From an uncultured Oscillospiraceae bacterium (lineage in GTDB: Bacteria; Bacillota; Clostridia; Oscillospirales; Oscillospiraceae): a stretch of DNA of 37,883 bases. Numbering within the stretch: position 1 is the first letter of the stretch; each line of letters opens with the position of its first letter. The position numbers and the translations under genes were made by a program. This document shows positions 1 through 7,053 of this stretch, one piece after another. The notes beneath the pieces were generated by a model that ran no database searches, was not told the origin of the DNA, and worked only from the letters and a program-made list of their open reading frames with translations. The stretch covers positions 1-37,883 of the forward strand of contig CANQZJ010000017.1 of assembly GCA_947628315.1 (NCBI GenBank), written 5' to 3'.

Positions 1-240
1 ATGAACGAGCCCGCCGTCACGGAGCGCAACGGCGCCTTGCGGAATAACCCCTCCGTGGAGAATTATCTCCATGAGGCAGGGCTGGTGGCGAATGCGCCCT
101 CCGGCACTGTCTACACGGACAGCCAGGGGCATATGGTCACCAACCTGGGCGTCCACGAACACTGGAACAACTCCACGGAGAAGCTGTACAGCCGGAACTT
201 GGGAAAAAGTGAAGGGATCGAATTGATTCGCGTCGGATAA
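1..240 (+). CDS. C-terminal part of a DUF362-type protein (partial or remnant)
   Basis: The frame is open from the first base and ends at a TAA at 238-240, giving 79 residues. The tail carries the pattern GVHEHWNN followed by YSRNLG and GIEL. I recognise this as the conserved C-terminal end of DUF362-domain proteins, a family linked to Fe-S or dehalogenase-associated functions but of unproven role. Full members are several hundred residues long, so this is either the 3' end of a gene that starts outside the window or a decayed remnant. An in-frame ATG sits at base 1, but no ribosome site can be checked. About 260 bases downstream lies a terminator-like hairpin. Family recognition is from memory of the motif; the assignment is moderate. 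Confidence 0.5.
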   Translation: MNEPAVTERNGALRNNPSVENYLHEAGLVANAPSGTVYTDSQGHMVTNLGVHEHWNNSTEKLYSRNLGKSEGIELIRVG

Positions 241-499
241 AAAGACTTGATATATGCAGGACAGAGCGCGGACATGATGCTGACCGCCAAAAGCCGGGAG
301 CTTGTCTATGGCAATAGCGAATCTGTATCTCCGCCGGCAAATCATCTTTGAGCGGGTAACCACCCTTGTATAAACCCAAAAGATTTACGCTGCAAAAACT
401 TCCCCGCATAAAACAATAAGCTCACTATCGACCCAAAAAATGAACCGCCAAATCAAAGATTACGCACCCAACGCGCCACCCCATAACATCCCGCTTTAC
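241..499. other. Gene-poor stretch between the DUF362 fragment and a terminator
   Basis: I see no credible gene here. The stretch is visibly more AT-rich than the rest of the window, and no reading frame has both a plausible start with a ribosome site and family-like protein content. It may be decayed coding sequence or the flank of an old insertion; this is inference only. Confidence 0.5.
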
Positions 500-537
500 G
501 CCCCTCCGGGACCTCGTCCCGAAGGGGCAAATTTTTC
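500..537 (+). terminator. Rho-independent terminator
   Basis: A stem of GCCCCT.CGGGAC pairs with GTCCCG.AGGGGC around a short loop (500-528) and is followed by AAATTTTTC. It would end transcription coming from the left edge. Confidence 0.7.
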
Positions 538-541
538 TGAC

Positions 542-561
542 TGTGGTCATTTATGTGGTCA
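542..561. repeat. Short direct repeat TGTGGTCA x2, 12-bp period
   Basis: TGTGGTCA occurs at 542-549 and again at 554-561, one per 12 bp, about 100 bases beyond the CCA end of the tRNA-Val gene. Closely spaced short direct repeats near a tRNA 3' end can be arm-type sites of a tyrosine integrase, but no integrase is in view. Function unknown. Confidence 0.35.
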
Positions 562-618
562 GACCGAAAAAACGCAAAAATTCCCAAAATAATCCTGCGA
601 AATAAGTTCCGAAAACAG

Positions 619-654
619 AAAAATCCGGCCCGAAACTCGTGGTTTCAGGCCGGA
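619..654 (-). terminator. Terminator of the tRNA-Val gene
   Basis: TCCGGCC (624-630) pairs with GGCCGGA (648-654), and GAAAC pairs with GTTTC inside it. Read on the minus strand the hairpin is followed by a T-run, directly downstream of the tRNA. Confidence 0.8.
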
Positions 655-657
655 AAA

Positions 658-734
658 TGGTGGACGATACAGGACTTGAACCTGTGACCTCCCGCACGTC
701 AAGCGGATGCTCATACCAGCTGAGCTAATCGTCC
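658..734 (-). tRNA. tRNA-Val (anticodon GAC)
   Basis: Read on the minus strand, the acceptor arm GGACGAT (734-728) pairs with ATCGTCC (668-662), followed by discriminator A and an encoded CCA (660-658). The D arm (GCTC...GAGC), the anticodon arm TCCGC/GCGGG with loop TTGACGT, and the T arm with GGTTCAAGTCC are all present. The anticodon GAC reads the valine codon GUC. The gene has its own consensus promoter and a terminator, so it is a single-gene unit. It is intact. Confidence 0.95.
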
Positions 735-774
735 GAGTCCGGTTCGTTGGGCGCTCATCGCTCAACGGAATTGT

Positions 775-803
775 ATTATATCCGCAACCCGCCCCTTTGT
801 CAA
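775..803 (-). promoter_or_regulatory. Sigma-A promoter of tRNA-Val
   Basis: On the minus strand, TTGACA (803-798), a 17-base spacer and TATAAT (780-775) form a perfect consensus promoter about 40 bases before the tRNA. Confidence 0.9.
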
Positions 804-864
804 GGGCTTTTTCCGCGTTTTCCCGCCAAGTTGTGACGCAACTGTAAATCCTTGCGTTCAGAGG

Positions 865-893
865 TGGACTTTTCATTTTTGATGTGATATACT
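865..893 (+). promoter_or_regulatory. Probable promoter of the tagA operon
   Basis: TGGACT (865-870), a 17-base spacer and TATACT (888-893) with a TGTGA extension lie about 50 bases upstream of the tagA start. The -35 matches consensus at four of six bases. Confidence 0.55.
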
Positions 894-940
894 ACCACAA
901 AAATTGGGTTGTTATAACCCCCTGATGGGAGGACTGCCCG

Positions 941-1663
941 GTGCGGATCGACGTTTTGGGCGTCAGCTTTGACAATGTCACGCCGGATGAGGCGGTGCAG
1001 CGCGCCCTGGCCATGCTGGAGGAGAATCGCCCCCACCTGGCCGTTACCCCCAACCCGGAGATGATCCAGCGGGCGGAGAAGGATCCCGAGTTCTCCAAGG
1101 TGCTGGCGGACGCCGACCTGGTGCTGCCCGACGGCATCGGCGTCATCTACGCCGCGAAAATTCTGGGCCGGCCGCTGAAGGGCCGGGTGCCCGGCGTGGA
1201 CTTCGCCTCCGCGCTGATGGGAAAGATCGCCGGCACTGACAAGCGCCTGTTCCTGCTGGGCGCTAAGCCCGGCGTGGCGGAGGAAGCCGCGAAGCGGCTC
1301 ACCGCCCGGTACCCCGGCCTCAACATTTGCGGCACCCACGACGGCTACTTTCAGGACGACGCCCCCGTCGTTGAGGCCATCCGGGCCTCAAAGGCCGACG
1401 TGGTGTTCGTCTGCCTGGGCTTCCCCCGGCAGGAGAAGTGGATCGCCGCCCACGGGGCCGAGGCGGGCGCGAAGCTGTACATCGGCCTGGGCGGCTCGCT
1501 GGACGTGTTCGCCGGCAAGGTAGACCGCGCCCCGGAGAAGATGCAAAAGCTGGGCCTGGAGTGGCTCTACCGTTTATATAAGGAGCCGTCCCGCATCGGC
1601 CGGATGGCGAAGTTGCCCCTGATTCTGGTGCAGGCGCTGGGCGCCCGCGTGAAAGGGAAGTGA
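941..1663 (+). CDS. tagA: WecG/TagA/CpsF glycosyltransferase (N-acetylmannosaminyltransferase)
   Basis: This 240-residue enzyme belongs to the GT26 family. In Gram-positives it typically transfers ManNAc from UDP-ManNAc to undecaprenyl-PP-GlcNAc, making the linkage disaccharide of wall teichoic acid or a similar surface polymer at the inner membrane face. Visible family hallmarks are NPEMIQ, the LPDGIGV loop with the conserved Asp, the GVDF segment, CLGFPRQEKW, and the C-terminal GLGGSLDVFAGK...RAP...LGLEWLYRL...EPSR block, which in the family acts as a membrane-contacting tail. The length is normal. The GTG start is chosen because GGAGG lies 8 bases upstream. It is followed closely by a DJ-1 gene and a folate gene whose link to glycan synthesis is not obvious. 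The exact sugar specificity is inferred. Confidence 0.9.
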   Translation: MRIDVLGVSFDNVTPDEAVQRALAMLEENRPHLAVTPNPEMIQRAEKDPEFSKVLADADLVLPDGIGVIYAAKILGRPLKGRVPGVDFASALMGKIAGTDKRLFLLGAKPGVAEEAAKRLTARYPGLNICGTHDGYFQDDAPVVEAIRASKADVVFVCLGFPRQEKWIAAHGAEAGAKLYIGLGGSLDVFAGKVDRAPEKMQKLGLEWLYRLYKEPSRIGRMAKLPLILVQALGARVKGK

Positions 1664-1668
1664 CCGGC

Positions 1669-2226
1669 ATGATCTATATTTTGCTGGGCGCCGGCTTTGA
1701 AGAGGCCGAGGCCTTGGTGCCCGCGGATCTGCTTCGCCGGGCCGGTCTGCCGGTGACGCTGGCAGGAGTGGACGGGCGCACCGTCACCGGCAGCCACGGC
1801 GTCACCGTCCAGGCGGATCTGCCCGCCGCGGCGGTGACTTTGAACCCAAACGACATGCTCATGCTCCCCGGCGGGATGGGCGGCGTCTCCTCCATGGAGT
1901 GCAGCGCTGTCGCCATGAGTCTGATCCGCCAGGCCATGGCGGATCCCCAGATCTGGGTGGCCGCCATCTGCGCCGCCCCCACCCTGCTGGCCCGGGCGGG
2001 TCTGCTGCCCGCCGGTATCCACGCGGTGTGTTACCCCGGCATGGAGGGCCAGCTCTCCGCCGCCGGCGTCACCCCCGTGATGGATCGCCCGGTGGTGGCC
2101 CAGGGCCGGCTGATTACCGGCCGCGCCGCCGGCTCAGCCTTCGACTTCGGCCTCGCCATCGTGGAGATGCTGGCCGGCACCGCCAAGGCCGACGAAGTCC
2201 GCACCAAAGTCCACTACGGCGAATGA
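1669..2226 (+). CDS. DJ-1/PfpI family protein (YajL/ThiJ-like)
   Basis: This 185-residue protein starts MIYILLGAGFEEAEAL and has the DJ-1 layout. The conserved Glu of the N-terminal AGFEEAEAL segment and the nucleophile-elbow Cys at about residue 101 (VAAICAAP) match the redox-sensitive Cys/Glu pair of DJ-1, YajL and bacterial ThiJ-like proteins. These are cytoplasmic proteins variously credited with stress protection, chaperone or glyoxalase/deglycase activity, and some of those activities are disputed. The ATG at 1669 is preferred over a GTG at 1660 because AAGGGAAG sits at a proper distance. The 3' end overlaps the next gene by four bases (ATGA), so translation is probably coupled. Confidence 0.88.
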   Translation: MIYILLGAGFEEAEALVPADLLRRAGLPVTLAGVDGRTVTGSHGVTVQADLPAAAVTLNPNDMLMLPGGMGGVSSMECSAVAMSLIRQAMADPQIWVAAICAAPTLLARAGLLPAGIHAVCYPGMEGQLSAAGVTPVMDRPVVAQGRLITGRAAGSAFDFGLAIVEMLAGTAKADEVRTKVHYGE

Positions 2227-2750
2227 CGGTCTCTGAGGAAAAGGCCGCGCTTCGGCGGCAGGCCGCCTCTCTGCCAAAAGCGGAGGCCGCCGCCCTGCTG
2301 GAGCGGTTTGTGTCCCTCCCCCAGGTGGAGGGCGCCCGCACCGTACTGCTGTTTGACGGCGTGGGCGCCGAGCCCGACACCCGTCCCCTGCTCCGGACGC
2401 TGCTGGAGAAGGGCAAGCGGGTGGTCTACCCGGTGTGCCTGCCCGGCCGCCAGCTTGAACTGCGCCAGGTGAGGGCGGAATCCGATCTGATCCCCGGCAA
2501 ATACGGCATCCCCGCCCCCGGCGCGGACTGCTCCGTCGTCCCGGCGGCAGAGACAGACGCCGCCCTCATCCCCCACGTTCTCTGCGACAGGGAGGGCTAC
2601 CGTCTGGGCCACGGCGGCGGCTATTACGACCGCTTCCTGGCCGGGTTCAACGGCTTCTCCGTGTGCGTCTGCCCTGCGGAGCGGCTGGTGGAACACCTCC
2701 CCCGGGATGGATTTGACCACCCGGTGGATCTGGTGCTGACAGACGGATAG
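2223..2750 (+). CDS. 5-formyltetrahydrofolate cyclo-ligase
   Basis: This 175-residue enzyme converts 5-formyl-THF plus ATP to 5,10-methenyl-THF, returning the storage folate to the one-carbon pool. The N-terminus (EEKAALRRQAASL) has the usual basic helix, VVYPVC lies mid-protein, and the C-terminal signature YRLGHGGGYYDRFL is the ATP/phosphate-binding loop of the family. The length fits the family (about 180-200). The start is the ATG that overlaps the DJ-1 stop; an upstream in-frame extension through the DJ-1 gene is spurious. It is the last gene of the tagA operon. No clear terminator with a T-run follows, only GC-rich partial hairpins at about 2777-2805. Confidence 0.9.
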   Translation: MTVSEEKAALRRQAASLPKAEAAALLERFVSLPQVEGARTVLLFDGVGAEPDTRPLLRTLLEKGKRVVYPVCLPGRQLELRQVRAESDLIPGKYGIPAPGADCSVVPAAETDAALIPHVLCDREGYRLGHGGGYYDRFLAGFNGFSVCVCPAERLVEHLPRDGFDHPVDLVLTDG

Positions 2751-2816
2751 GCCTGTCCCCTTTCCCGCCAGAGCAGGGGGCGGAGAAGCGCCGCTCCCCC
2801 GCCCCGGTCAGGTACC

Positions 2817-2972
2817 TTAGCAGCCGCAGCCGTCGTTGCAGCCGCAGCCGTTGTTGCCGCAGCCACAGCTGTTGCCGCCCATGTTGTTACCGCAGCAGCA
2901 GCACAGAATGAGGATCAGGATGATGATCCACCAGCAGCCCCCGCCGAAACCACCATTGTTACCACAACACAT
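2817..2972 (-). CDS. 51-residue Cys/Gly-rich small membrane protein
   Basis: This minus-strand small gene encodes 51 residues. It begins MCCGNNGGFGGGCWW, continues with a short very hydrophobic run of Ile and Leu (about residues 14-23), then four consecutive Cys, then a Gly/Asn/Cys tail in which CGCG-type units repeat up to the last codon. I count 14 cysteines. GAGGTGA lies about 8 bases upstream of the ATG, which supports translation. Similar tiny CCCC-containing proteins occur in Clostridia and are often given uninformative names such as chorion-class high-cysteine protein; I know no proven function. Metal binding, a spore-coat role or membrane association are guesses. It sits alone between two plus-strand operons. 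Confidence 0.7.
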   Translation of the reverse strand: MCCGNNGGFGGGCWWIIILILILCCCCGNNMGGNSCGCGNNGCGCNDGCGC

Positions 2973-3147
2973 GATTTTGTCACCTCACATAAAATGTCCC
3001 GGTCACAGGGACCGGCTCAGACGCCGCGCCCGCTTCGATCCCGCTTTGGCGGCGCCGGAGCCGAACTCCGTTCCCGTTTCCAGGTCATACTATGCGGCGT
3101 GTGAAGAACCGGTGACACGCCGCCCGTCTACAAAGGAGTGATCCCCC

Positions 3148-4476
3148 ATGGCAGAATACGACCACAACCGCCCTCAGGGCTCCGATCAGCAGCCCGTCCG
3201 GCGGCGCAGATCTGCTCCCAGTCAGCAGTCTTACAGCCAGCGCAGTTCCGCCTCCGGCCAGCAGTCCTACAGTCAGCGCACCTCCGCCTCCGGGCAGGAA
3301 AGCTCCGGGCGGCGCGTCTCCGCCCGCAAGCGCTCCCAGCGGGCCAAACACACCGGCGGCGCCAAGGTCGCCGGAGCCATTCTGTACGTCCTGGTGGTCA
3401 TCGGCCTGGCCGGGATCATCGCCACCATGGGCTGGATCTGGGCCTGCGACCTGCTGGGTCTGAACAAGGAGTATACCTCCGTCACCATCAACGTGCCGGT
3501 GAGCTCCATGGTCGAGGTGGAGACCACCGATGACAACGGCAAGCCCGTCACCGAGACCCGGGCGGATATGGACAGCATCGTGGACGAGCTGAAGGAAGAG
3601 GGTCTCATCCAGTACAAGTGGCTGTTCAAGCTGTACGCCTGGTTTTCCCACGCCGACAGGAAGATCGTCCCCGGCACTTACGAGCTGAACACCGAGATGG
3701 ACTACCGGGCGCTGGTGGTGAATATGAGCACCTCCTCCGCTACCCGGCAGCAGATCGACGTGACCATCCCCGAGGGCTATACTCTGGATCAGATCTTTAA
3801 CCTGCTGGCGGACAGCGGCGTCACCACGGTGGAACAGCTCCAGGAGATGGCCGCCACCCACGACTACGCCTTCTCCTGGCTCAAGGGCCACGAGCCCCTG
3901 GGCGACTATCACCGGCTGGAGGGCTATCTCTTCCCCGACACCTACACCTTCTATCTGGGCGAGGATCCGCTGTACGTCATCAACAAGATGCTGGTGCAGT
4001 TCGACGCCAAGATGGACGAGTACCTGGGCACCTTCACCGAGGACAGCGAATACTCGCTCCACGACATCGTCACCATCGCCTCCCTGATCGAGAAGGAGAC
4101 CGACGGCACCGACTACGGCAAGATTTCCTCCGTCATCTACAACCGTCTTGAGAACCTGGACGCCGAGACGGTGGGCTTCCTTCAGATCGACGCCTGCCTG
4201 GTCTATATCAACGGCGGCAAGGAGCCCACCCTCGCCGACCGGGAGATCGACTCCCCCTATAACACCTACAAGTATCAGGGCCTGCCCCCCGGGCCCATCG
4301 CCAACCCGGGCATCAAGGCCCTGGAGGCCGCCATGGATCCAGAGGACACCAACTACTACTACTACGTGCTGGATCCCCACGGCGGCGAGGACGGCTCCCC
4401 CGCCCATGTCTTCGCCCACACCTTTGCGGAACACCAGGCCAACATCGACCGGATCAGCCGTGAATCCGGGAATTAA
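3148..4476 (+). CDS. mltG: Endolytic transglycosylase MltG
   Basis: This 442-residue membrane-anchored lytic transglycosylase cleaves nascent peptidoglycan strands and is thought to set glycan chain length. Residues 1-60 are a basic, Ser/Gln-rich cytoplasmic tail, followed by one membrane helix at about 70-98, a LysM-like segment (TIPEGYTLDQIF) and the YceG catalytic domain. The latter shows LEGYLFPDTYTF, the catalytic Glu of ASLIEKET at residue 315, VIYNRL, LQIDACLVY, and the SPYNTY...GLPPGPIANPG block. The start has AAAGGAG 10 bases upstream. It overlaps the following U32 gene by 17 bases. The tail carries a near-perfect 12-residue tandem repeat. Confidence 0.95.
   Translation: MAEYDHNRPQGSDQQPVRRRRSAPSQQSYSQRSSASGQQSYSQRTSASGQESSGRRVSARKRSQRAKHTGGAKVAGAILYVLVVIGLAGIIATMGWIWACDLLGLNKEYTSVTINVPVSSMVEVETTDDNGKPVTETRADMDSIVDELKEEGLIQYKWLFKLYAWFSHADRKIVPGTYELNTEMDYRALVVNMSTSSATRQQIDVTIPEGYTLDQIFNLLADSGVTTVEQLQEMAATHDYAFSWLKGHEPLGDYHRLEGYLFPDTYTFYLGEDPLYVINKMLVQFDAKMDEYLGTFTEDSEYSLHDIVTIASLIEKETDGTDYGKISSVIYNRLENLDAETVGFLQIDACLVYINGGKEPTLADREIDSPYNTYKYQGLPPGPIANPGIKALEAAMDPEDTNYYYYVLDPHGGEDGSPAHVFAHTFAEHQANIDRISRESGN
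3223..3294 (+). repeat. Two in-frame 36-bp repeats in mltG
   Basis: Codons 26-37 (QQSYSQRSSASG) and 38-49 (QQSYSQRTSASG) differ at one residue. A third, degenerate copy begins at codon 50. The repeats lie in the predicted cytoplasmic tail. Confidence 0.85.
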
Positions 4477-5680
4477 GCCGGAGCTGCTCTCCCCCGCGGG
4501 GGACATGGAGCGTCTGCAGATGGCCCTGGCCTACGGGGCGGACGCGGTATATCTGGCGGGTCCCGCCTTCGGGATGCGGGCCTTCGCCGGCAACTTCTCG
4601 GAGGAGGAACTGCCCCAGGCCGTGGCGCTGGCCCACCGGTACGGCGCCCGCGTCCACGTGACCTGCAACACCATGGCACGGAACGATGAGGTGGCGAAAC
4701 TGCCCCCATGGCTGGAATTTCTGGATTCCTCCGGCGCGGACGCCGTCATCGCCGGGGATGCTGCGGTGCTGTCTCTGTGTAAAAAGTACGCCCCCCGGCT
4801 CCAGGTGCACATGTCCACCCAGACGGGCATCACCAACTACGAGATGGCCCGGGTCTGGCACGAGATGGGCGCCAGCCGGGTGATCCTGGCAAGGGAGCTG
4901 TCCCTCCATGAGGTGGCGGAGCTGTGCGCCAGGGCCCCGAGAGGGCTGGAGGTGGAGGGCTTCGTCCACGGGGCCATGTGCGTCAGCTACTCCGGGCGCT
5001 GCCTGCTGTCCAACTACATGACCGGCCGGGACGCCACAAGGGGCGCCTGCGCCCAGCCCTGCCGCTACCAGTACGCCCTCATGGAGGAGAAGCGCCCCGG
5101 CGAATACTTCCCCGTATATGAGGAGGGCAATGAGACCTTCATCCTCAACAGCCGGGATATGTGCATGATCGACCACGTCCCTGAGCTGATGGCCGCCGGC
5201 CTCCACTCCCTGAAGATCGAGGGCCGGGCCAAGAGCGCCTATTACGCCGGCATGACCACCGCCGCCTACCGCCACGCCATCGACGCGGCGGCAGAGGGCA
5301 GACCTCTTGACCCCGTCTGGCGCTCCGAGGTGGAAAAGGTCAGCCACCGGCCCTACTCCACCGGCTTCTGGTTCGGCCAGCCGGGGCAGTACACCGGCGA
5401 CGCACGGTACGTCCGGGACTGGCAGGTGCTGGCCATGGTGGTGAGCTGTGACGACAGCGGCAGCGCCCTGCTGTCCCTGCGGAACAAGTTCGCCGCCGGA
5501 GATGAGGTGGAAGTGGTGGGGCCCGATGTGGCCGCCGTCTCCTTCACCGCCCCCATGATGACCGACGGCAGCGGCCTGGAGGTGCGGGAGGTCAAGACCC
5601 CCCAAACCCTGTTTCGCATGAAACTGCCGAGGCAGATGCCCTCCATGTCTGTGCTCCGCGCCTGCCGCCCCAATTCCTGA
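4460..5680 (+). CDS. U32 peptidase-family protein (RlhA/TrhP-like RNA hydroxylation family)
   Basis: This 406-residue protein opens with the family signature PELLSPAGDMERLQMALAYGADAVYLAG. It has the U32 signature region GFVHGAMCVSYSGRCLLS and a four-Cys set (C174, C181, C197, C201) that in this family is thought to hold an Fe-S cluster. E. coli homologues RlhA and TrhP take part in hydroxylating 23S rRNA C2501 and tRNA U34, using prephenate-linked chemistry; peptidase activity is an older label. Which RNA is the target here cannot be read from sequence. The GTG at 4460 is the only start that keeps the N-terminal motif; it overlaps mltG by 17 bases with no clear ribosome site, so coupled translation is likely. 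A strong terminator follows. Confidence 0.88.
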   Translation: MNPGIKPELLSPAGDMERLQMALAYGADAVYLAGPAFGMRAFAGNFSEEELPQAVALAHRYGARVHVTCNTMARNDEVAKLPPWLEFLDSSGADAVIAGDAAVLSLCKKYAPRLQVHMSTQTGITNYEMARVWHEMGASRVILARELSLHEVAELCARAPRGLEVEGFVHGAMCVSYSGRCLLSNYMTGRDATRGACAQPCRYQYALMEEKRPGEYFPVYEEGNETFILNSRDMCMIDHVPELMAAGLHSLKIEGRAKSAYYAGMTTAAYRHAIDAAAEGRPLDPVWRSEVEKVSHRPYSTGFWFGQPGQYTGDARYVRDWQVLAMVVSCDDSGSALLSLRNKFAAGDEVEVVGPDVAAVSFTAPMMTDGSGLEVREVKTPQTLFRMKLPRQMPSMSVLRACRPNS

Positions 5681-5687
5681 CAAGTGG

Positions 5688-5717
5688 AAAACCGCCCTCC
5701 GCGGGCGGTTTTCTTTT
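5688..5717 (+). terminator. Terminator after the mltG-U32 operon
   Basis: AAAACCGCCC (5688-5697), a 5-base loop and GGGCGGTTTT (5703-5712) are followed by CTTTT. Confidence 0.9.
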
Positions 5718-5792
5718 ATCGCGATTTTGTTGGAATAGTGGTCAAGCGGGGCCGCTATGCTTTCCTATGACCCTGGATTTGGAGAGATCGAT

Positions 5793-6917
5793 ATGAACGA
5801 TGCCAGTGTGAACCGACAATCGAAAGGCGCTTTTGCCGGATGGGTGGGAGTGGCGGTCAACCTGTCCCTATTCGCCGTCAAGCTGATCGCCGGGTTCCTC
5901 ACCGGGGCGGTGTCCGTCACCGCCGACGCCTTCAACAACCTGTCCGACGCCGTCGGCTCCCTGGTGACGCTGGCCGGCTTCCGGCTGTCCGCCCAGCGGG
6001 CGGACGAGGAACACCCCTTCGGCCATGGGCGCATCGAGTACCTGGCGGGGCTGGCGGTGTCCCTGCTGATCCTGCTGGTGGGGATCGAGCTGGGACGGGA
6101 CGCCATTTGGCAGATCCTCCACCCGGAGGAGACCGTCCTCACCGTGCCCGCCGTCGTCATCCTGGTGATCGCCATCCTGGCGAAGATCGGCCTGAACCGG
6201 TTCGACAGGTACTGGGCGAAGAAGATCGACTCCCCCGCCCTGAACGCCGCAGCAGCGGACGCCCTGGGCGACGTGCTGGCCACCGGCGCCGTGCTGGCCG
6301 GGCTGGCGCTGACCCCGGTGCTGGGCTCCTGGGTGGACGGCGCGCTGGGCCTGGTGGTGGCCGCGCTGATCCTCCGCTCCGGCTGGGCGGCGGCCAGAGC
6401 CACCGTCAACCCCCTGTTGGGCGAGCCGCCCGACCCCGCCACGGTGAAGGAGATCGAGGGGCTGATCCTCTCCCACGGGGAAATCTTGGGCATCCATGAC
6501 CTGATCATCCACGACTACGGCCCCGGCCGGCGGATGATGTCCGTCCATGTAGAGGTGCCGGAGGACTCCTCCCTGGTGGCCATCCACGCCGTGGTCGACC
6601 ACATCGAGCGGGAGCTGAAGGAGCGGTTCGGCCTGGAGGCGGTCATCCATATGGATCCGGTCGGCGCGGACGATCCCCGGCTCCGCCGCCTGAAGGAGCT
6701 GGTGGAGGCCGCCGCCAAAGAGCTCCATCCCGGCGCCACTGTCCACGACCTCCGTACCGGGGGGGACGACCGCATGGATCTGCGGTTCGACGTGGTGATC
6801 CCCTATGAGGCGGAGCTCACCGACGAGGAGATCCGCACGTCCCTCACCGCCAAATTGAAAGAGAAGGAGCCCTGCTGCCGCCCGGACATCGGGGTGGATC
6901 GCTCCAGCGTGCTGTGA
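5793..6917 (+). CDS. Cation diffusion facilitator (probable Mn/Fe-type efflux transporter)
   Basis: This 374-residue CDF protein has an N-terminal six-helix membrane domain and a C-terminal cytoplasmic domain with an extended tail. CDF proteins export divalent metals by proton exchange. The family motif HPFGHGRIEY follows TM2. The transport-site residues, by alignment with YiiP, are N48-x3-D52 in TM2 (NNLSD) and D156-x3-D160 in TM5 (DALGD). Zn exporters normally have D/H-x3-D in these places, while an Asn plus DxxxD set is typical of Mn exporters such as MntE, so Mn is the best guess. The ATG at 5793 is preferred over one at 5757 because GGAGAG lies 7 bases upstream. It is monocistronic, with no metal-responsive element recognised. 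Confidence 0.9.
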   Translation: MNDASVNRQSKGAFAGWVGVAVNLSLFAVKLIAGFLTGAVSVTADAFNNLSDAVGSLVTLAGFRLSAQRADEEHPFGHGRIEYLAGLAVSLLILLVGIELGRDAIWQILHPEETVLTVPAVVILVIAILAKIGLNRFDRYWAKKIDSPALNAAAADALGDVLATGAVLAGLALTPVLGSWVDGALGLVVAALILRSGWAAARATVNPLLGEPPDPATVKEIEGLILSHGEILGIHDLIIHDYGPGRRMMSVHVEVPEDSSLVAIHAVVDHIERELKERFGLEAVIHMDPVGADDPRLRRLKELVEAAAKELHPGATVHDLRTGGDDRMDLRFDVVIPYEAELTDEEIRTSLTAKLKEKEPCCRPDIGVDRSSVL

Positions 6918-6985
6918 AAATGCGCCGCAATTTACAATTTCGCCACCATTTCCGCTGAAAACGGGGGTAAAATGCTTCCACAGGC

Positions 6986-7014
6986 TTGCAGAGACCGTAT
7001 CAAGCAAGTATAAT
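6986..7014 (+). promoter_or_regulatory. Promoter of the two-component/htrA operon
   Basis: TTGCAG (6986-6991), a 17-base spacer and a perfect TATAAT (7009-7014) lie 40 bases upstream of the response-regulator start. The weak -35 leaves room for activation, possibly autoregulation. Confidence 0.65.
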
Positions 7015-7053
7015 AATTCTGTATGAAATTTACCGACAGAAAGGGTGTTTTCC

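Noticed and set aside
1899-2222. N-terminal extension of the formyl-THF cyclo-ligase
   Set aside because: The extended part overlaps the DJ-1 gene in another frame and is Arg/Pro-rich nonsense; the ATG at 2223 gives the normal family length.
2777-2805. Possible terminator after the folate gene
   Set aside because: GGGGCGG can pair with CCGCCCC, but the loop is large and no T-run follows on either strand.
3100-3147. Promoter for mltG
   Set aside because: Only weak -10-like sequences such as CATACT are seen with no matching -35; not enough to call.
3085-5683. Large minus-strand open frames opposite mltG and the U32 gene
   Set aside because: Same reason: shadow of strongly GC-ending codons; the plus-strand proteins match families across their full length.
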